The notes under the pieces are model-generated. The model was not told the origin of the DNA, made no database searches, and saw only the letters and a program-made list of their open reading frames with translations. Positions 1 to 10,184 of a stretch of 64,000 bases of DNA are shown here, piece by piece. The DNA lies in contig NZ_CQAZ01000010.1 of the NCBI RefSeq assembly GCF_001152565.1, forward strand, positions 60,852 to 124,851, given 5' to 3'. The DNA is from Yersinia pekkanenii. Lineage in GTDB: Bacteria; Pseudomonadota; Gammaproteobacteria; Enterobacterales; Enterobacteriaceae. The translations under genes and the position numbers were made by a program. The number at the start of each line of letters is the position of its first letter. The stretch's first letter is position 1.

Positions 1-700
1 TGACCGCGTCAATTTGCACGATTATCTGCTGATGGCGACTGAGTATTGTTTCATCATCACCGGGAGTCTGGCGAAATTTGGGGGTTTCACCTTGCAAATA
101 AGCAGAAAGGTCTTTGAGCAACGCTTCAGGCCCACTCCATTCTTGGCTGATAGCCCGTGCAACCGCTAACGGGAGCGGATAACAATGACGCCGCCAGAAA
201 TCAGCGCAAGCTTGCCGACGCAATGGCAGTTCATCCTGCACTAATGTTTGCTCGAATAAGATGCCAGATTCAAAAGCATTATTAGCCAGCATTCTCTGAC
301 AAAAACCGTGAATGGTATAAATTGCCGCTTCATCCATCTGCCGTTCAGCGGCTAAAAGCTGTGCTGCGGCCTCTTTCAGATCAATGATTTCGGCTAATAG
401 AGCCTTATGCATTGGATCATTGCTGACTCCCCGCACGCAAGCGATACGCAACCCATGAATATTGTCGCGAATTCGCCCTCTTAACTCTTCGGTTGCTGCC
501 TCGGTAAAGGTCACCACAAGGATTTCCTCTACCATCAGGGGGCGACTAAACGCAGCCTCCCCGCCCAAGCCAAGCAGTAATCTCAGATAAAGAACCCCGA
601 TGGTAAACGTTTTACCGGTACCGGCGGAGGCTTCAATCAACCTCTCGCCATAGAGGGGTAACGTCAGCGGCTCCAACCGCTGGGGAGTCATTGGTGTCAT
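1..700 (-). CDS. recB: RecB, exonuclease V beta subunit (N-terminal part, runs off the left edge)
   Basis: This is the first ~233 residues of RecB, the 3'-5' helicase and nuclease subunit of RecBCD, which processes DNA double-strand ends for recombination. The reading frame starts ATG ACA CCA ATG ACT at 700 and carries the Walker A segment EASAGTGKTFT near residue 30, followed by VEEILVVTFTEAATEELRGRI, both characteristic of RecB. The start overlaps the ptrA stop by the four bases ATGA, so translation is probably coupled. The gene order recC-ptrA-recB matches E. coli. The helicase remainder and the C-terminal nuclease domain lie outside the window. Confidence 0.96.
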   Translation of the reverse strand, partial: MTPMTPQRLEPLTLPLYGERLIEASAGTGKTFTIGVLYLRLLLGLGGEAAFSRPLMVEEILVVTFTEAATEELRGRIRDNIHGLRIACVRGVSNDPMHKALLAEIIDLKEAAAQLLAAERQMDEAAIYTIHGFCQRMLANNAFESGILFEQTLVQDELPLRRQACADFWRRHCYPLPLAVARAISQEWSGPEALLKDLSAYLQGETPKFRQTPGDDETILSRHQQIIVQIDAV

Positions 701-3588
701 GGAGCCAATACCTTCTGCGGCAAGGTAGCCTGTAAGGCAGAAGTTGTTGGATACGTGGTCCATCCTTTAAGAACCGCATACCCACCTGTTGTTTGCCCCT
801 GGCCTTTAACCTGAGAAAGCAGCGCCAAACCTTGTGGTTTAATCACCGCTTGTTGGAAGAAATTGGCCAATGCGGTGTTAGTCAGCAACTTCACCTGAGT
901 AATCATTTTCTCACGGCTATCAAACGCAAAATTATTACGATTGAAATCATTGCTGTAACGGCTGGCCTCTTCATCCAGTGTTTGTGGCCGTTGCAGTAAT
1001 TGGTTGATTAACCCTTGTTTATATTGTTCAAAATCAGCCGACTTCATTTCACGCAGGCGCTTTTCAGCCTGTGGATAGAAGGCAAGATATCGCTGATAAA
1101 GATAATCAGGCTGTTTACTGTTACTTTGCAGTAAGAAGCCTAAGCCCCACTGACGCCCAACCGACATCGGGAAGGCAAATACCGCATAGCCGAGCTGTTC
1201 TTCCGTCCGCAATTTATCATAGAACCACGGTTGAACAATTTGCCCCAGCAAAGCACTGTGCGCCATACCATCAATTTCTGTATAACCGGTAGGAACATAG
1301 ACCGCCGCCAGTGCCGCATCTGAGCTACTACTGAGCCGCTCCATGTTGGCTAACTGAGTCTTATCAACCACCACATCTTCGCCGGTCCACCAAGTAGTAC
1401 CGGTCAAACTCAATTGTTTTTTCAACGATTCAGCCAATGAGGTAACTTGTTGGGCTGTCATGTTACCGACAGCCAACACTTCGACGGCAGATTGTTTGAG
1501 TAAGTTATCGCGATAGGTCACGATATCTTGCACGCTAATCGTATCGAGCAATTCGCGTCGTTCGCTGCGTTCTGAATAAGGGACATGGGATAGCAGCTTA
1601 GCTGGCTGAATTGCCAGTTCATAAGCTTTACCCTTCTCGGCAACTTCCAGTTGTTCACGATACCAAGACTTGGCCTGTATCAATTGATCTTCTGTTGGCG
1701 TGAAACCGGAGTAACCTTCAACCAGAGAACTTAGCAACTGCGGCATCCGCTGTGTGAAGCCATTTGCACTGACATATAACCCGTTGTTTGGCGCGGTAGA
1801 GAAGCTAATCCCGCCAATAGAAGCCTGATAACTCAATTCGTCGAGTGACAGACCTGCCAGATAATCAGTCAGAGCAAAAAGAACCTGATGACGGGCAGTA
1901 TCCAATGCATGCGGGTTACGGAAAGCAACCGAGATATCGGCTTTCGGTTCCTCTGCAAAATACTGACTTGGCATATAAAACACCCGTAATCCCGGCTGTT
2001 CTGCGACTTTCTGCGGTCGGGTAATATTTTTATCTGCTTTGATTAAAGAGAAGTTATCCGGAATATAGGGGTTAAGCGCCGGTAGGCTCAAGCTGATGTC
2101 TTTCCCCAGTTGCTGCCATTCTTTCATCTCTTGTGGGCTGATCTTATTGACCTGATAAGGGGCATCGACAAAATAGGCCACTTTGTTGTGAGGTTCTTCA
2201 GGGCTGACAAACCAGATACGGGCATTTTCAGGGGTCATTTCAGCCAAACGGGCTGCAATGGCTTTTGGATCATAATGATCGGCCAAATAAGGCGCATCTA
2301 GCACATGTGTTACCGGCACCCGCAGCATCATATCCACCAACCACTCGATATAATCCATATCCCGCGTGATAGAGGGATAGCGGAAATCGAGATTCAGTAC
2401 ATGTGCAATTTCATCAAAATAGCTCTTTTTAATGCCATCTTTGTGCAACATATTGATGTAATCAAAGATAGCCGCCACAACCACATCACGTTTAGCCAAA
2501 CCTTTATCGGTGAGGGATACCGAGATGGAGAACACACCACCATTTCGGTCGACCATTGGGTCAGCACCGGCATTAATTGCCTCTGCCAACCCCTGTTTTT
2601 GCAGCCAATCTGACAAGGTATCTTTACTGCGATTACCGATCAAATAACTAATATAGGTATCTGTTTTGCTACGAAACTCTGCACTGTTATTCTCAATGCG
2701 GAATTCTACTTTTAACTGCTTACGAGGTTGCGCCGGAACATAGTGAATAATGATACCGGTTTGATCCGCTGTTACAGCGGGTACCGTAATCGGTGGTACT
2801 TTTGCATCCCGATTAGGAATTCGACCAAATGTATCAGCCGCTAATTGTGCTAACTGCTCCAAAGACTGGTTGCTATACAGCACACCCACCATCAGATTGG
2901 CTGAATAGTAATGATGATAGAAGTTCAGTAGCTCATCATGTAATTTGCCATCAGGCTTATCTTTAAGCGTATCCAGATTCCCCCCCGAGAAACGCGCACT
3001 TGGATGAGCCGGATTGAGGGTTTCTGCATTCACCTGCGCCATGCGCATACCGTCACGAGAACGGGCCATGGTTAATTCAGCGTTAACCGCATTACGCTCA
3101 CGATCGGCATTAATCGGATCTAACAGTGGTTCGGCAATCGCATCGGCCAAGCGCTCAACTGCCGGTGCCAGGGCATCATTTTCAATTTCAAGATAAAAGG
3201 CAGTTCGATAAGAAGCAGTGCTCGCGTTATGGCTACCGCCATGTTTCTTCAGAAACTCGGAGAAACTGCCGGGTTCAGGGAAACGTTTAGACCCCATCAG
3301 GACCATGTGTTCCAAATAATGGGCTAAGCCAAGCTGGTTATTCGGATCCTCCAGTGAACCGACAGGCAACGCCAGTGCTGCCAAGGACTTAGGCGCTTGC
3401 GCATCAGAAACCAATAATACTGTCATGCCGTTAGGCAGCTTTATTGCCTGATATTTACGCAGGTCATGTTCACTTTTGTGAATAGCTTCTGCCAGTGGTT
3501 GCCACGCAGGTGCTGCGGCCCAGCTCAGTGGGGCCAGCAAACCTAATAATAAAAATATGCCAATGATGCGGGCAAACTGTTTATGCAT
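697..3588 (-). CDS. ptrA: Protease III (pitrilysin), periplasmic zinc metalloprotease
   Basis: This 963-residue M16-family protease degrades small peptides such as insulin in the periplasm. A signal peptide is visible (KQFARIIGIFLLLGLLAPLSWA, cleavage near AAA). The inverted zinc motif HYLEH gives H90, E93 and H94, with a third ligand at E171 (NAELTMARSRDG), two residues offset from the E. coli numbering. Length matches the E. coli protein (962 aa). It sits between recC (100 bp upstream) and recB (4-base overlap), as in E. coli, although it has no known role in RecBCD activity. Confidence 0.97.
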   Translation of the reverse strand: MHKQFARIIGIFLLLGLLAPLSWAAAPAWQPLAEAIHKSEHDLRKYQAIKLPNGMTVLLVSDAQAPKSLAALALPVGSLEDPNNQLGLAHYLEHMVLMGSKRFPEPGSFSEFLKKHGGSHNASTASYRTAFYLEIENDALAPAVERLADAIAEPLLDPINADRERNAVNAELTMARSRDGMRMAQVNAETLNPAHPSARFSGGNLDTLKDKPDGKLHDELLNFYHHYYSANLMVGVLYSNQSLEQLAQLAADTFGRIPNRDAKVPPITVPAVTADQTGIIIHYVPAQPRKQLKVEFRIENNSAEFRSKTDTYISYLIGNRSKDTLSDWLQKQGLAEAINAGADPMVDRNGGVFSISVSLTDKGLAKRDVVVAAIFDYINMLHKDGIKKSYFDEIAHVLNLDFRYPSITRDMDYIEWLVDMMLRVPVTHVLDAPYLADHYDPKAIAARLAEMTPENARIWFVSPEEPHNKVAYFVDAPYQVNKISPQEMKEWQQLGKDISLSLPALNPYIPDNFSLIKADKNITRPQKVAEQPGLRVFYMPSQYFAEEPKADISVAFRNPHALDTARHQVLFALTDYLAGLSLDELSYQASIGGISFSTAPNNGLYVSANGFTQRMPQLLSSLVEGYSGFTPTEDQLIQAKSWYREQLEVAEKGKAYELAIQPAKLLSHVPYSERSERRELLDTISVQDIVTYRDNLLKQSAVEVLAVGNMTAQQVTSLAESLKKQLSLTGTTWWTGEDVVVDKTQLANMERLSSSSDAALAAVYVPTGYTEIDGMAHSALLGQIVQPWFYDKLRTEEQLGYAVFAFPMSVGRQWGLGFLLQSNSKQPDYLYQRYLAFYPQAEKRLREMKSADFEQYKQGLINQLLQRPQTLDEEASRYSNDFNRNNFAFDSREKMITQVKLLTNTALANFFQQAVIKPQGLALLSQVKGQGQTTGGYAVLKGWTTYPTTSALQATLPQKVLAP

Positions 3589-3687
3589 TCCGTTTCTCCC
3601 TTAACCTCTTAAAATTGCCGCTAAAATAGGTATTCGGCATTCTTGTATTGAATATGTACGAAAACCTAGCTTAATAATAAACCGCTC

Positions 3688-6600
3688 TCACGCCTTATTA
3701 TGGCGGGCAATCGGTAATAAATAACGTTCCGTTTCGTGTAATATCATGTCTAGATGTTGGTTATCCATCAGACGCAACACTCTTTGTACGTAGTTATCCT
3801 CGCCTTCTCCGGCAACACGTTGATCACCTTGCCAAACCTGCAAAAATTTCATCCGTGCTTTAGCTTGTGTTTCGTCATCCCACAAAATCTGGTCAGATTC
3901 GCGATCAAAGCACTGGCTTAGCCATGCCCAACCACTTTTACTCAACAGCAGCAGCGGTTCACACATCCCTTGCTGATACCCGGTGATTAACTGCTGCAAG
4001 TATTGTCGAGCTTCATCGCAACCCAAAGAATCGTAGCGCCATGCGGTTCCTTTACGGCCATACATTCGACTTTCGCCCTCCCCCCCTGCGGCGCAATACA
4101 CCAAATGCTCAATCCACAATAAAAGCCCATCAACTGCCGTCAATGCCGCAGGACGCCAGCGAATTAAACCATCTGCCTGCACCTGATGAATCCAGCCCGT
4201 AAGAAGGGTATCGTCAAAGTTAATATTAAGCTCAATGCTATGATGTTCTTTACGTTCAGTACGAATTTGTTCGGCCAACGGCACCATTTCCTCTTGTTGG
4301 CTTTCCCAGTAAAGCTCACCGAATGATCCATAAGGCAGGCTACCGGCCGCACGGGCGCGAGTAAACACGGTATTAATATCACCGTTATCGATCAACGTAT
4401 TGAGTAATTGGGTATTAAATTGGTAACGGTTAAGGTTATCTAAGGTAAATGGCTCTTCATCAGGCAATTCTGTTTCTTCAATAACAAAGTTAACCCCTAA
4501 ACGTAGCTGGAAGAATGCCCTTACTGGATGACGATAAAAGCGGATTAACTCATCCAGAGTAATTTCAGGTAAGGGTTCAGGCGACAAGGGTTGATTAAAC
4601 TCTGGGTGTGCCTGTCCTTTGGCTCCAGCAGAGGGTAGCCATTCAGCAGCATAGCTCTGTAATTCACTGTGTTGAATAAAGTTTTCCGCCGCAAATGGCA
4701 TACGTGCATGCAAGCAGAGTAAATGTTGAACCACCCGCTGGGCGCTATCATCAGCGCTGAGCATTTCATCACCCGGTAGATGGTAGCTTTGTGATATGTA
4801 TTCAATCAGTTCACTGACCAATACTGAAGGGTAACGTTTACTGTTGTCTTGAATCGAGCGCCCGATATAACTGATATAAAGCTGCTGTTGAGCAGAGAGC
4901 AATGCTTCAAGGAACAGATAGCGATCATCGTCACGGCGACTGCGATCCCCACGCCGAACTTGTTTTGCCATCAAATCAAATCCCAGCGGCGGAAGTGTTC
5001 GTGGATAAACACCGTCGTTCATACCCAATAAACAAACAACGTTAAATGGGATGGAACGCATAGGCATCAGGGTACAAAAGTTGATTGGCCCAGCCAGAAA
5101 CCGCTGGCTAATGCGCTCATTGTCTAAACGCGCGGCCAGTTCATCCCGCAGTAGATTAAGCGGTACGATATCCGGATATTGAGCCGCAATACCGTAACTG
5201 ATCACTTTCTGCCACTGCTGCTCAATGAGTACCAAAACCGCTTCCGTATCATTATCGGGTTCGAAGAAGGTATCCAATAATTGGCGGCATAATGGCAACC
5301 ATTCGCTAAGCGCTCGGGACTCACTTAATTGCTGCCGCCATTGGCTCAGTTGCATCAACATGTCAGCTAATTGCCCAGCGAGAACCGCCGCCAAACCACT
5401 TGATTCATCATACGGCAGGACACCTTGCCAATCCCCGGCGCTGCTATCCATGGCATAACCCAGTAACATGCGGGTGATACCGAAATGCCAGGTATGCTGG
5501 CCTGTCGCGGGTAAGGATAGCTCCCGCACATTGTCATCATCTAACCCCCAGCGAATACCCGATTCCCCAACCCATTGCCGTAAACGGCGCAATCCATCTT
5601 CGGTAATACCAAATTTATTCGCTAAAGCAGGCACCTCCAGTAGTGCTAATACCTGTTCAGAAGTAAAGCGGCTCTGGGGTAAATCCAGTAAGGTAATAAA
5701 AGCCTGTAACGCCGGATGGGCCTGACTGGCCTTACGGTCTGAAATCGCGAAGGGTAAATAACGTTCCCCCGTTGCATTACCAAATGTGGCCTGAATATAG
5801 GGGGTATAGCTGTCAATATCTGCCACCATCACAATGATGTCGCGTGGGGTAAGTTCAGGGGAGGCAGCTAATAATCTCAGCAGGTTATCTTGTAAGACCT
5901 CAACTTCCCGTTGGGGGCTGTGGCAAACATGCAGGCTTAGAGATCGATCCGTGGGATCTAATAACCGTTTTTGATCACTACTGGCTAATGTTTCCGGTGT
6001 GGTGCCAATAATGGCGTGGTCTTCCAGCTCCAACATATCGTGCTGAATAGCATGTAGTAGATTATCTGGCTCGATATCGACAAAGGCATGAACCTCTTGA
6101 ATATCATCAACCTGAGACAATAAATACATATGATCCCGCCCTAACCGACCCCATGAGGCTAAGAGCGGGTTACTGAGTTCTTGTTCACCCTCTGCATTAA
6201 ATAGCTGTTCGGCTTGCTCTGGGTGGCGAAACAGATTCACTTCAATCGATTCACGATAATGTCTGCGTTTGCGGCTTTGTAATTTGGCGAGAAAGGCATA
6301 GTCCTGAATATCGCCCCAGAAGTAGCGACAGGGGTTGGTAAACATTAAATGAATATCAATGTGCTTACCCAGTGCTTGCAGTGCCTGTAAATAGATCGGA
6401 GGTAATGCCGATATACCGCAAATAAATACCCGCTTTGGTAGCCCGACTGGGCAAACATCGGATTCGAGTAGTGTACGAATAAAACGCTGATAGAGATTGG
6501 CTCGATGCCATTCGGGTTGTTCCAACTCGCGAGTATAACGTGTCAGTTCGCCCCATAATTTGGCTTGCCACAACTGGGCCTCATCCAGATTATCAATTAA

Positions 6601-7059
6601 TTGCCCCCGTTCCCAGCTAGCTAGCCATTCCGGGCGATACACCAAATACTGGTCAAAAAGGTCAGCAACCCGTGCTGCAAGTTGGTGAATTTTACGCTTA
6701 TCGCTATCGTCACTTAAATAGCGTTTCATGGGGGAAAATACCGGATCATCCAGTAAATCCGGTAGCAACCACATGAGCTTCCATGTCATGGCATCTTTGC
6801 TGAATGCACTTTCTTTTGGGATCCCAGGCAACACACGGGTAAACATGTCCCAGATAAAGGTCGCGGGCAATGGAAACTCAATATTGGCTGCAATGCTGAA
6901 TTGTTGTGCCAGTTGCATTTGTAACCATTGGGCCATACCGGGGCTTTGAACCAGTACCACTTCTTGCTGGAAAGGGTTATCCAACGGCTCTCGTTCTATC
7001 AGCGCAGTCGTTAGCGCTTTGAGTAAATCCAGTTGATTAGAATGATAAACCGTGAACAT
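3688..7059 (-). CDS. recC: RecC, exonuclease V gamma subunit (Chi recognition)
   Basis: At 1123 residues this is full-length RecC (E. coli 1122). In the RecBCD complex RecC splits the duplex and scans the 3' strand for Chi; its helicase- and nuclease-like folds are inactive. The N-terminus MFTVYHSNQLDLLK and the internal FCTLMPMRSIPFNVVCLLGM are typical of the family. The ATG is preceded by TAAGGGAG, a good ribosome binding site. A perfect DnaA box (7122-7130) lies in the 138-bp gap upstream. The neighbours ptrA and recB follow on the same strand. Confidence 0.97.
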   Translation of the reverse strand: MFTVYHSNQLDLLKALTTALIEREPLDNPFQQEVVLVQSPGMAQWLQMQLAQQFSIAANIEFPLPATFIWDMFTRVLPGIPKESAFSKDAMTWKLMWLLPDLLDDPVFSPMKRYLSDDSDKRKIHQLAARVADLFDQYLVYRPEWLASWERGQLIDNLDEAQLWQAKLWGELTRYTRELEQPEWHRANLYQRFIRTLLESDVCPVGLPKRVFICGISALPPIYLQALQALGKHIDIHLMFTNPCRYFWGDIQDYAFLAKLQSRKRRHYRESIEVNLFRHPEQAEQLFNAEGEQELSNPLLASWGRLGRDHMYLLSQVDDIQEVHAFVDIEPDNLLHAIQHDMLELEDHAIIGTTPETLASSDQKRLLDPTDRSLSLHVCHSPQREVEVLQDNLLRLLAASPELTPRDIIVMVADIDSYTPYIQATFGNATGERYLPFAISDRKASQAHPALQAFITLLDLPQSRFTSEQVLALLEVPALANKFGITEDGLRRLRQWVGESGIRWGLDDDNVRELSLPATGQHTWHFGITRMLLGYAMDSSAGDWQGVLPYDESSGLAAVLAGQLADMLMQLSQWRQQLSESRALSEWLPLCRQLLDTFFEPDNDTEAVLVLIEQQWQKVISYGIAAQYPDIVPLNLLRDELAARLDNERISQRFLAGPINFCTLMPMRSIPFNVVCLLGMNDGVYPRTLPPLGFDLMAKQVRRGDRSRRDDDRYLFLEALLSAQQQLYISYIGRSIQDNSKRYPSVLVSELIEYISQSYHLPGDEMLSADDSAQRVVQHLLCLHARMPFAAENFIQHSELQSYAAEWLPSAGAKGQAHPEFNQPLSPEPLPEITLDELIRFYRHPVRAFFQLRLGVNFVIEETELPDEEPFTLDNLNRYQFNTQLLNTLIDNGDINTVFTRARAAGSLPYGSFGELYWESQQEEMVPLAEQIRTERKEHHSIELNINFDDTLLTGWIHQVQADGLIRWRPAALTAVDGLLLWIEHLVYCAAGGEGESRMYGRKGTAWRYDSLGCDEARQYLQQLITGYQQGMCEPLLLLSKSGWAWLSQCFDRESDQILWDDETQAKARMKFLQVWQGDQRVAGEGEDNYVQRVLRLMDNQHLDMILHETERYLLPIARHNKA

Positions 7060-7121
7060 GATGACTCCCTTAAGGCACGGTGGAAAATATCCATAAATAA
7101 TTAAACCAATTTATTATTACT

Positions 7122-7130
7122 TGTGGATAA
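7122..7130 (-). promoter_or_regulatory. Perfect DnaA box upstream of recC
   Basis: The top strand reads TGTGGATAA, the reverse complement of the consensus TTATCCACA. It lies 63 bp upstream of the recC start codon in the recC-ppdC gap. A single 9-mer occurs by chance now and then, so a role in recC control or DnaA titration is only a possibility. Confidence 0.4.
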
Positions 7131-7197
7131 ATCCTGAGGTTTAATACTTTAACTTGATAATGAGTCAACGCCAATTACCTTGGGTATATTTGCATAC

Positions 7198-7605
7198 TTA
7201 CTCTCTCACATAGCAAAACCAGCGACTTAATTCTGCGCTATAGTCTTGCTGAATAGTGAGAGTAAAATTAAATTCAGTGCACTCCCCATCAGTTCTACCA
7301 ATAGACTGCCGGTACTGCCAACCAGGTTTCATTTCAGCATGGCGCGGCCTTTCCGGTAGTCCGTCAACCACACTTTCAATATGCTGATGAAGCAGTGTCC
7401 AAGCTTGACGCCGTTGCCACAGAGATGAAAACCCCTGCAAAAGGGCCTGATGGTATTGCAGCAAACCCAGTAGTGAGACGGAGAAGAATAGCGCCGCAAT
7501 CAATGCTTCAGGTAAGCTAAATCCGTACTGATAACACGGGTGGCGCTTAATACCCCGCCTTACTGCGAGTTGCCAGTATCGAGTTCTGGTGATTAATAAA
7601 TACAA
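7198..7605 (-). CDS. ppdC: PpdC, prepilin-type minor pseudopilin (GspI-like)
   Basis: This 135-residue protein has a class III (prepilin) signal: YQYG followed by FSLPEALIAALFFSVSLLGLL, with cleavage by a prepilin peptidase after the glycine and the glutamate at +5. The family belongs to the minor pseudopilins that prime type IV pilus or type II pseudopilus assembly. The only plausible start in frame is TTG at 7605, which overlaps ygdB by 13 bases and gives an unusually long basic leader of about 28 residues. It is the last gene of the ppdA-ppdB-ygdB-ppdC cluster. Confidence 0.85.
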   Translation of the reverse strand: MYLLITRTRYWQLAVRRGIKRHPCYQYGFSLPEALIAALFFSVSLLGLLQYHQALLQGFSSLWQRRQAWTLLHQHIESVVDGLPERPRHAEMKPGWQYRQSIGRTDGECTEFNFTLTIQQDYSAELSRWFCYVRE

Positions 7606-8063
7606 AACTGTTCATCCTTATCCGGGCAGAAATCCAGCCAACCGTTAGGCACTTTAGCCAATTGGTAGCGGTTCTCACTCCCGGCGACTGCATCCATTCT
7701 GACCCGTTGATAAAGCATCAAAGGTGAGTTCTGCCCAACGGGACGGTTCTCCCCTCTAAGGATAAAAGAATCAGCCAAAGATGACGGTTTAATACAGGCG
7801 GTTAAGCCATATTCCTGATGCGCCATACACTGCCATGCTGAACCAGCCTGCCCAGGCTCCGTCAGTACCCAACGCTGGCTGCCCCCCCAATTTAATGATG
7901 AAGCTGCCTGCTGGTATGCGCGCAAATGCTGCTGTTCCTCAATTGTAATTTGGTGAATATTATCTAACTGACGTTGCAAGGCCGACAACGCGAACAAACC
8001 GAGTGCAAAAAGTGTCATGACCACAACCAATGAGCTGCTACCACGCTGCTGTTGCTGACTCAC
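7593..8063 (-). CDS. ygdB: YgdB family minor pilin-like protein (GspK/PilX-like)
   Basis: This 156-residue protein begins with a short basic, serine-rich leader (MSQQQQRGSSSL) and a hydrophobic helix VVVMTLFALGLFALSALQRQLD, the pattern of GspK/PilX-type minor pilins that lack the glutamate at +5. It lies between ppdB (ATGA overlap) and ppdC (13-base overlap), matching E. coli. It is expected to act in the inner membrane and periplasm in initiation of pilus or pseudopilus fibres. No phenotype can be read from the sequence. Confidence 0.85.
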   Translation of the reverse strand: MSQQQQRGSSSLVVVMTLFALGLFALSALQRQLDNIHQITIEEQQHLRAYQQAASSLNWGGSQRWVLTEPGQAGSAWQCMAHQEYGLTACIKPSSLADSFILRGENRPVGQNSPLMLYQRVRMDAVAGSENRYQLAKVPNGWLDFCPDKDEQFCIY

Positions 8064-8659
8064 AAATTATTACCACGCACGATATTCGTTATCTGATGAC
8101 TAATAGCAGGGTTACCTGTTTTTTGCCCTACCAAGCGAATGCTGAAAAACTTGTCTGATGTTTGCCAGGATACATATTTGACTGAAAAATGCGTTACGGT
8201 CACATCTTGTGGGTCAAATAATCTTTCCCACCCCTTGCCATCACAATTCAATTCACCGCGTTGCCCTTCCAATGCTTTATTACGCAGACGGTAACCAAAA
8301 TACTCAGACTCTTGATGTTTCGCGCCCTCCCATCGGCCATTACGATTGAGGTCATAAGCCACGATCAAACAAGAATCCGCAGTTTCTCGCTGATAATTAC
8401 CGGTGGTCACAGCCTTGCCCTGACACTCTCCATGGCAAAAACCTGCTCTTTGTAGATCCTTTTCCAATACAGCCATCACCTGCCTCATGACCAATTCCAG
8501 ACGATAGTGTTGTTGTAATATCGATACCTGCTTGAGTAATTTGGGAAAAACCTGAGTGGCACTCAACACGATCAAACTGCCAATACTCAATGCCAGCATC
8601 ACTTCTGGCAGAGAAAAACCCGTAGCTGGCGTTTTACCTGTTCCGACGACTATTAACAT
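8060..8659 (-). CDS. ppdB: PpdB, prepilin-type minor pseudopilin (GspJ-like)
   Basis: At 199 residues it shows a prepilin signal at residues ~14-35: ATG|FSLPEVMLALSIGSLIVLSATQ, with a cleavage glycine and glutamate at +5. The body contains cysteine pairs and a C-terminal beta-rich region (DVTVTHFSVKYVSW) typical of J-type minor pseudopilins. It overlaps ppdA by 7 bases and ygdB by 4, so the four genes form a translationally coupled operon. Its processing enzyme is not adjacent; a prepilin peptidase (GspO, 35.6 kb) exists elsewhere in the window. Confidence 0.88.
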   Translation of the reverse strand: MLIVVGTGKTPATGFSLPEVMLALSIGSLIVLSATQVFPKLLKQVSILQQHYRLELVMRQVMAVLEKDLQRAGFCHGECQGKAVTTGNYQRETADSCLIVAYDLNRNGRWEGAKHQESEYFGYRLRNKALEGQRGELNCDGKGWERLFDPQDVTVTHFSVKYVSWQTSDKFFSIRLVGQKTGNPAISHQITNIVRGNNL

Positions 8660-9183
8660 AAATGAATACCGGAAAGTGATTGCCCCTCGCTACACAACCT
8701 CATCCGCCCTCGGCCAGAGATAACCAGGTGTATTCGCCCCGCCGGATTACTGAGTAGGATGTTGCCTGCTTGTGCCGTATTTCTCACCCCATAGAAACCG
8801 ATTTCTTTTTGCATCGAAATTGAGATAGCAATATCAGAATAAGGGGGAATAAACACGGTACCTGTTTGTGCCGAACAAGGGGCTACCGGCTTATCTCCGC
8901 TGCCTAAACACCCTTGCCCGTGCGGTTGCGCCCATAATAATGCGGTGCGGTTATTGCGATTAGTCTGCGCTTGTAAGTGAGTTAAGAAGCCCAGTAATTG
9001 ACGTGCACTATCAGCCAGCCTTTCCCGTTGGCGATAATGATGCCAATTTGGTGCTGCCCATACAGCCATACAACCGACCAGAACAATGACCAACAACAGT
9101 TCAATAAGGCTGATACCTTGTTGTTTGATAAGAGAACACTTACAGATAAGAGGTGTTCTCTTTGATCTTATATTCGTTTCCAT
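8653..9183 (-). CDS. ppdA: PpdA, prepilin-type minor pseudopilin (GspH-like)
   Basis: This 176-residue protein is the first gene of the minor pseudopilin operon. The prepilin motif is QQG|ISLIELLLVIVLVGCMAVWA at residues ~22-43, followed by a GspH-like periplasmic domain with a C-terminal cysteine pair (LCSEGQSLSGIHLC). The first methionine gives a fairly long leader (METNIRSKRTPLICKCSLIK). Note that the type II secretion operon at 35-46 kb has no gspH; PpdA is the only H-like pseudopilin in the window, but there is no direct evidence that it substitutes. Confidence 0.87.
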   Translation of the reverse strand: METNIRSKRTPLICKCSLIKQQGISLIELLLVIVLVGCMAVWAAPNWHHYRQRERLADSARQLLGFLTHLQAQTNRNNRTALLWAQPHGQGCLGSGDKPVAPCSAQTGTVFIPPYSDIAISISMQKEIGFYGVRNTAQAGNILLSNPAGRIHLVISGRGRMRLCSEGQSLSGIHLC

Positions 9184-9352
9184 GCTGCGAGTTTACGCGG
9201 CTGGAATTTGAGGTCTAGTGGCTAATTATCAGGGCTGGAAACGGGGCGCAAAATTTTATTAACGCCGACATAAATGCAAAAAAGAGTGCGGCACGGCTCG
9301 CATTTTTATGGCAGGGAAGATGCTGGTAATAGAGAATAGGTTGGTCATGACG

Positions 9353-9381
9353 CTGATCGGAGCCATTGCGGCTCCGATCAG
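9353..9381 (-). terminator. Inverted repeat downstream of thyA
   Basis: A perfect 12-bp stem, CTGATCGGAGCC (9353-9364) pairing with GGCTCCGATCAG (9370-9381) around a 5-nt loop, starts three bases after the thyA stop. There is no clear U-tract on the minus strand, so it may stabilise the mRNA 3' end or act as an imperfect terminator. Confidence 0.6.
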
Positions 9382-9383
9382 AA

Positions 9384-10178
9384 CTAGATAGCAATCGGCG
9401 CTTTAATGCCTGGGTGAGGGTCGTAGCCTTCAATTTCAAAATCGTCGAAACGATAATCAAATAATGAAGCAGGTTTACGTTTGATAATCAGTTGCGGCAA
9501 TGCCCGCGGCTCACGGTTTAATTGCAGATTTGTCTGCTCAATATGGTTGCTGTACAGGTGTGTATCGCCACCGGTCCAGACAAAATCACCCACCTGTAAA
9601 TCACATTGTTGCGCCATCATATGCACCAGTAGCGCATAGCTGGCAATGTTAAATGGCAAGCCGAGGAACACATCACAAGAACGTTGATATAGCTGACAAG
9701 AAAGCCGGCCATCTGCAACATAGAACTGGAAGAAAGCATGGCACGGTGCCAGCGCCATTTGGTCCAGCTCACCGACATTCCACGCAGAAACAATGATACG
9801 ACGTGAGTCTGGATCTTGTTGGAGCTGTTCAACAACCTTGCTCAGTTGGTCAATCTGGCGGCCATCGGCAGCACCCCAGGCACGCCATTGCTTGCCATAT
9901 ACCGGACCAAGGTCACCGTTCTCGTCAGCCCATTCATTCCAGATTGAGACATTATTTTCCTTCAAATAGGCGATATTGGTATCACCATTGAGGAACCATA
10001 ACAGCTCATGAATAATTGAGCGCAAGTGGCAGCGTTTGGTGGTTACCAATGGGAAGCCATCTTGTAAATTGAAACGCATCTGATGCCCGAAAATCGACAC
10101 CGTACCGGTACCGGTACGGTCAGCTTTAGGGGTGCCTTCTTCCAGCACTTTTTTCATCAAATCCAGATACTGTTTCAT
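9384..10178 (-). CDS. thyA: Thymidylate synthase
   Basis: ThyA (264 aa, same length as E. coli) converts dUMP to dTMP using methylene-tetrahydrofolate. The catalytic cysteine is C146 in [12 protein letters not shown]; the substrate loops [11 protein letters not shown] (from residue 21) and [18 protein letters not shown] are present. The gene starts 6 bases after the lgt stop and is read in the order ptsP-lgt-thyA, as in E. coli. The strong inverted repeat immediately after the stop probably ends the transcript. Confidence 0.98.
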   Translation of the reverse strand: MKQYLDLMKKVLEEGTPKADRTGTGTVSIFGHQMRFNLQDGFPLVTTKRCHLRSIIHELLWFLNGDTNIAYLKENNVSIWNEWADENGDLGPVYGKQWRAWGAADGRQIDQLSKVVEQLQQDPDSRRIIVSAWNVGELDQMALAPCHAFFQFYVADGRLSCQLYQRSCDVFLGLPFNIASYALLVHMMAQQCDLQVGDFVWTGGDTHLYSNHIEQTNLQLNREPRALPQLIIKRKPASLFDYRFDDFEIEGYDPHPGIKAPIAI

Positions 10179-10184
10179 GTTACC

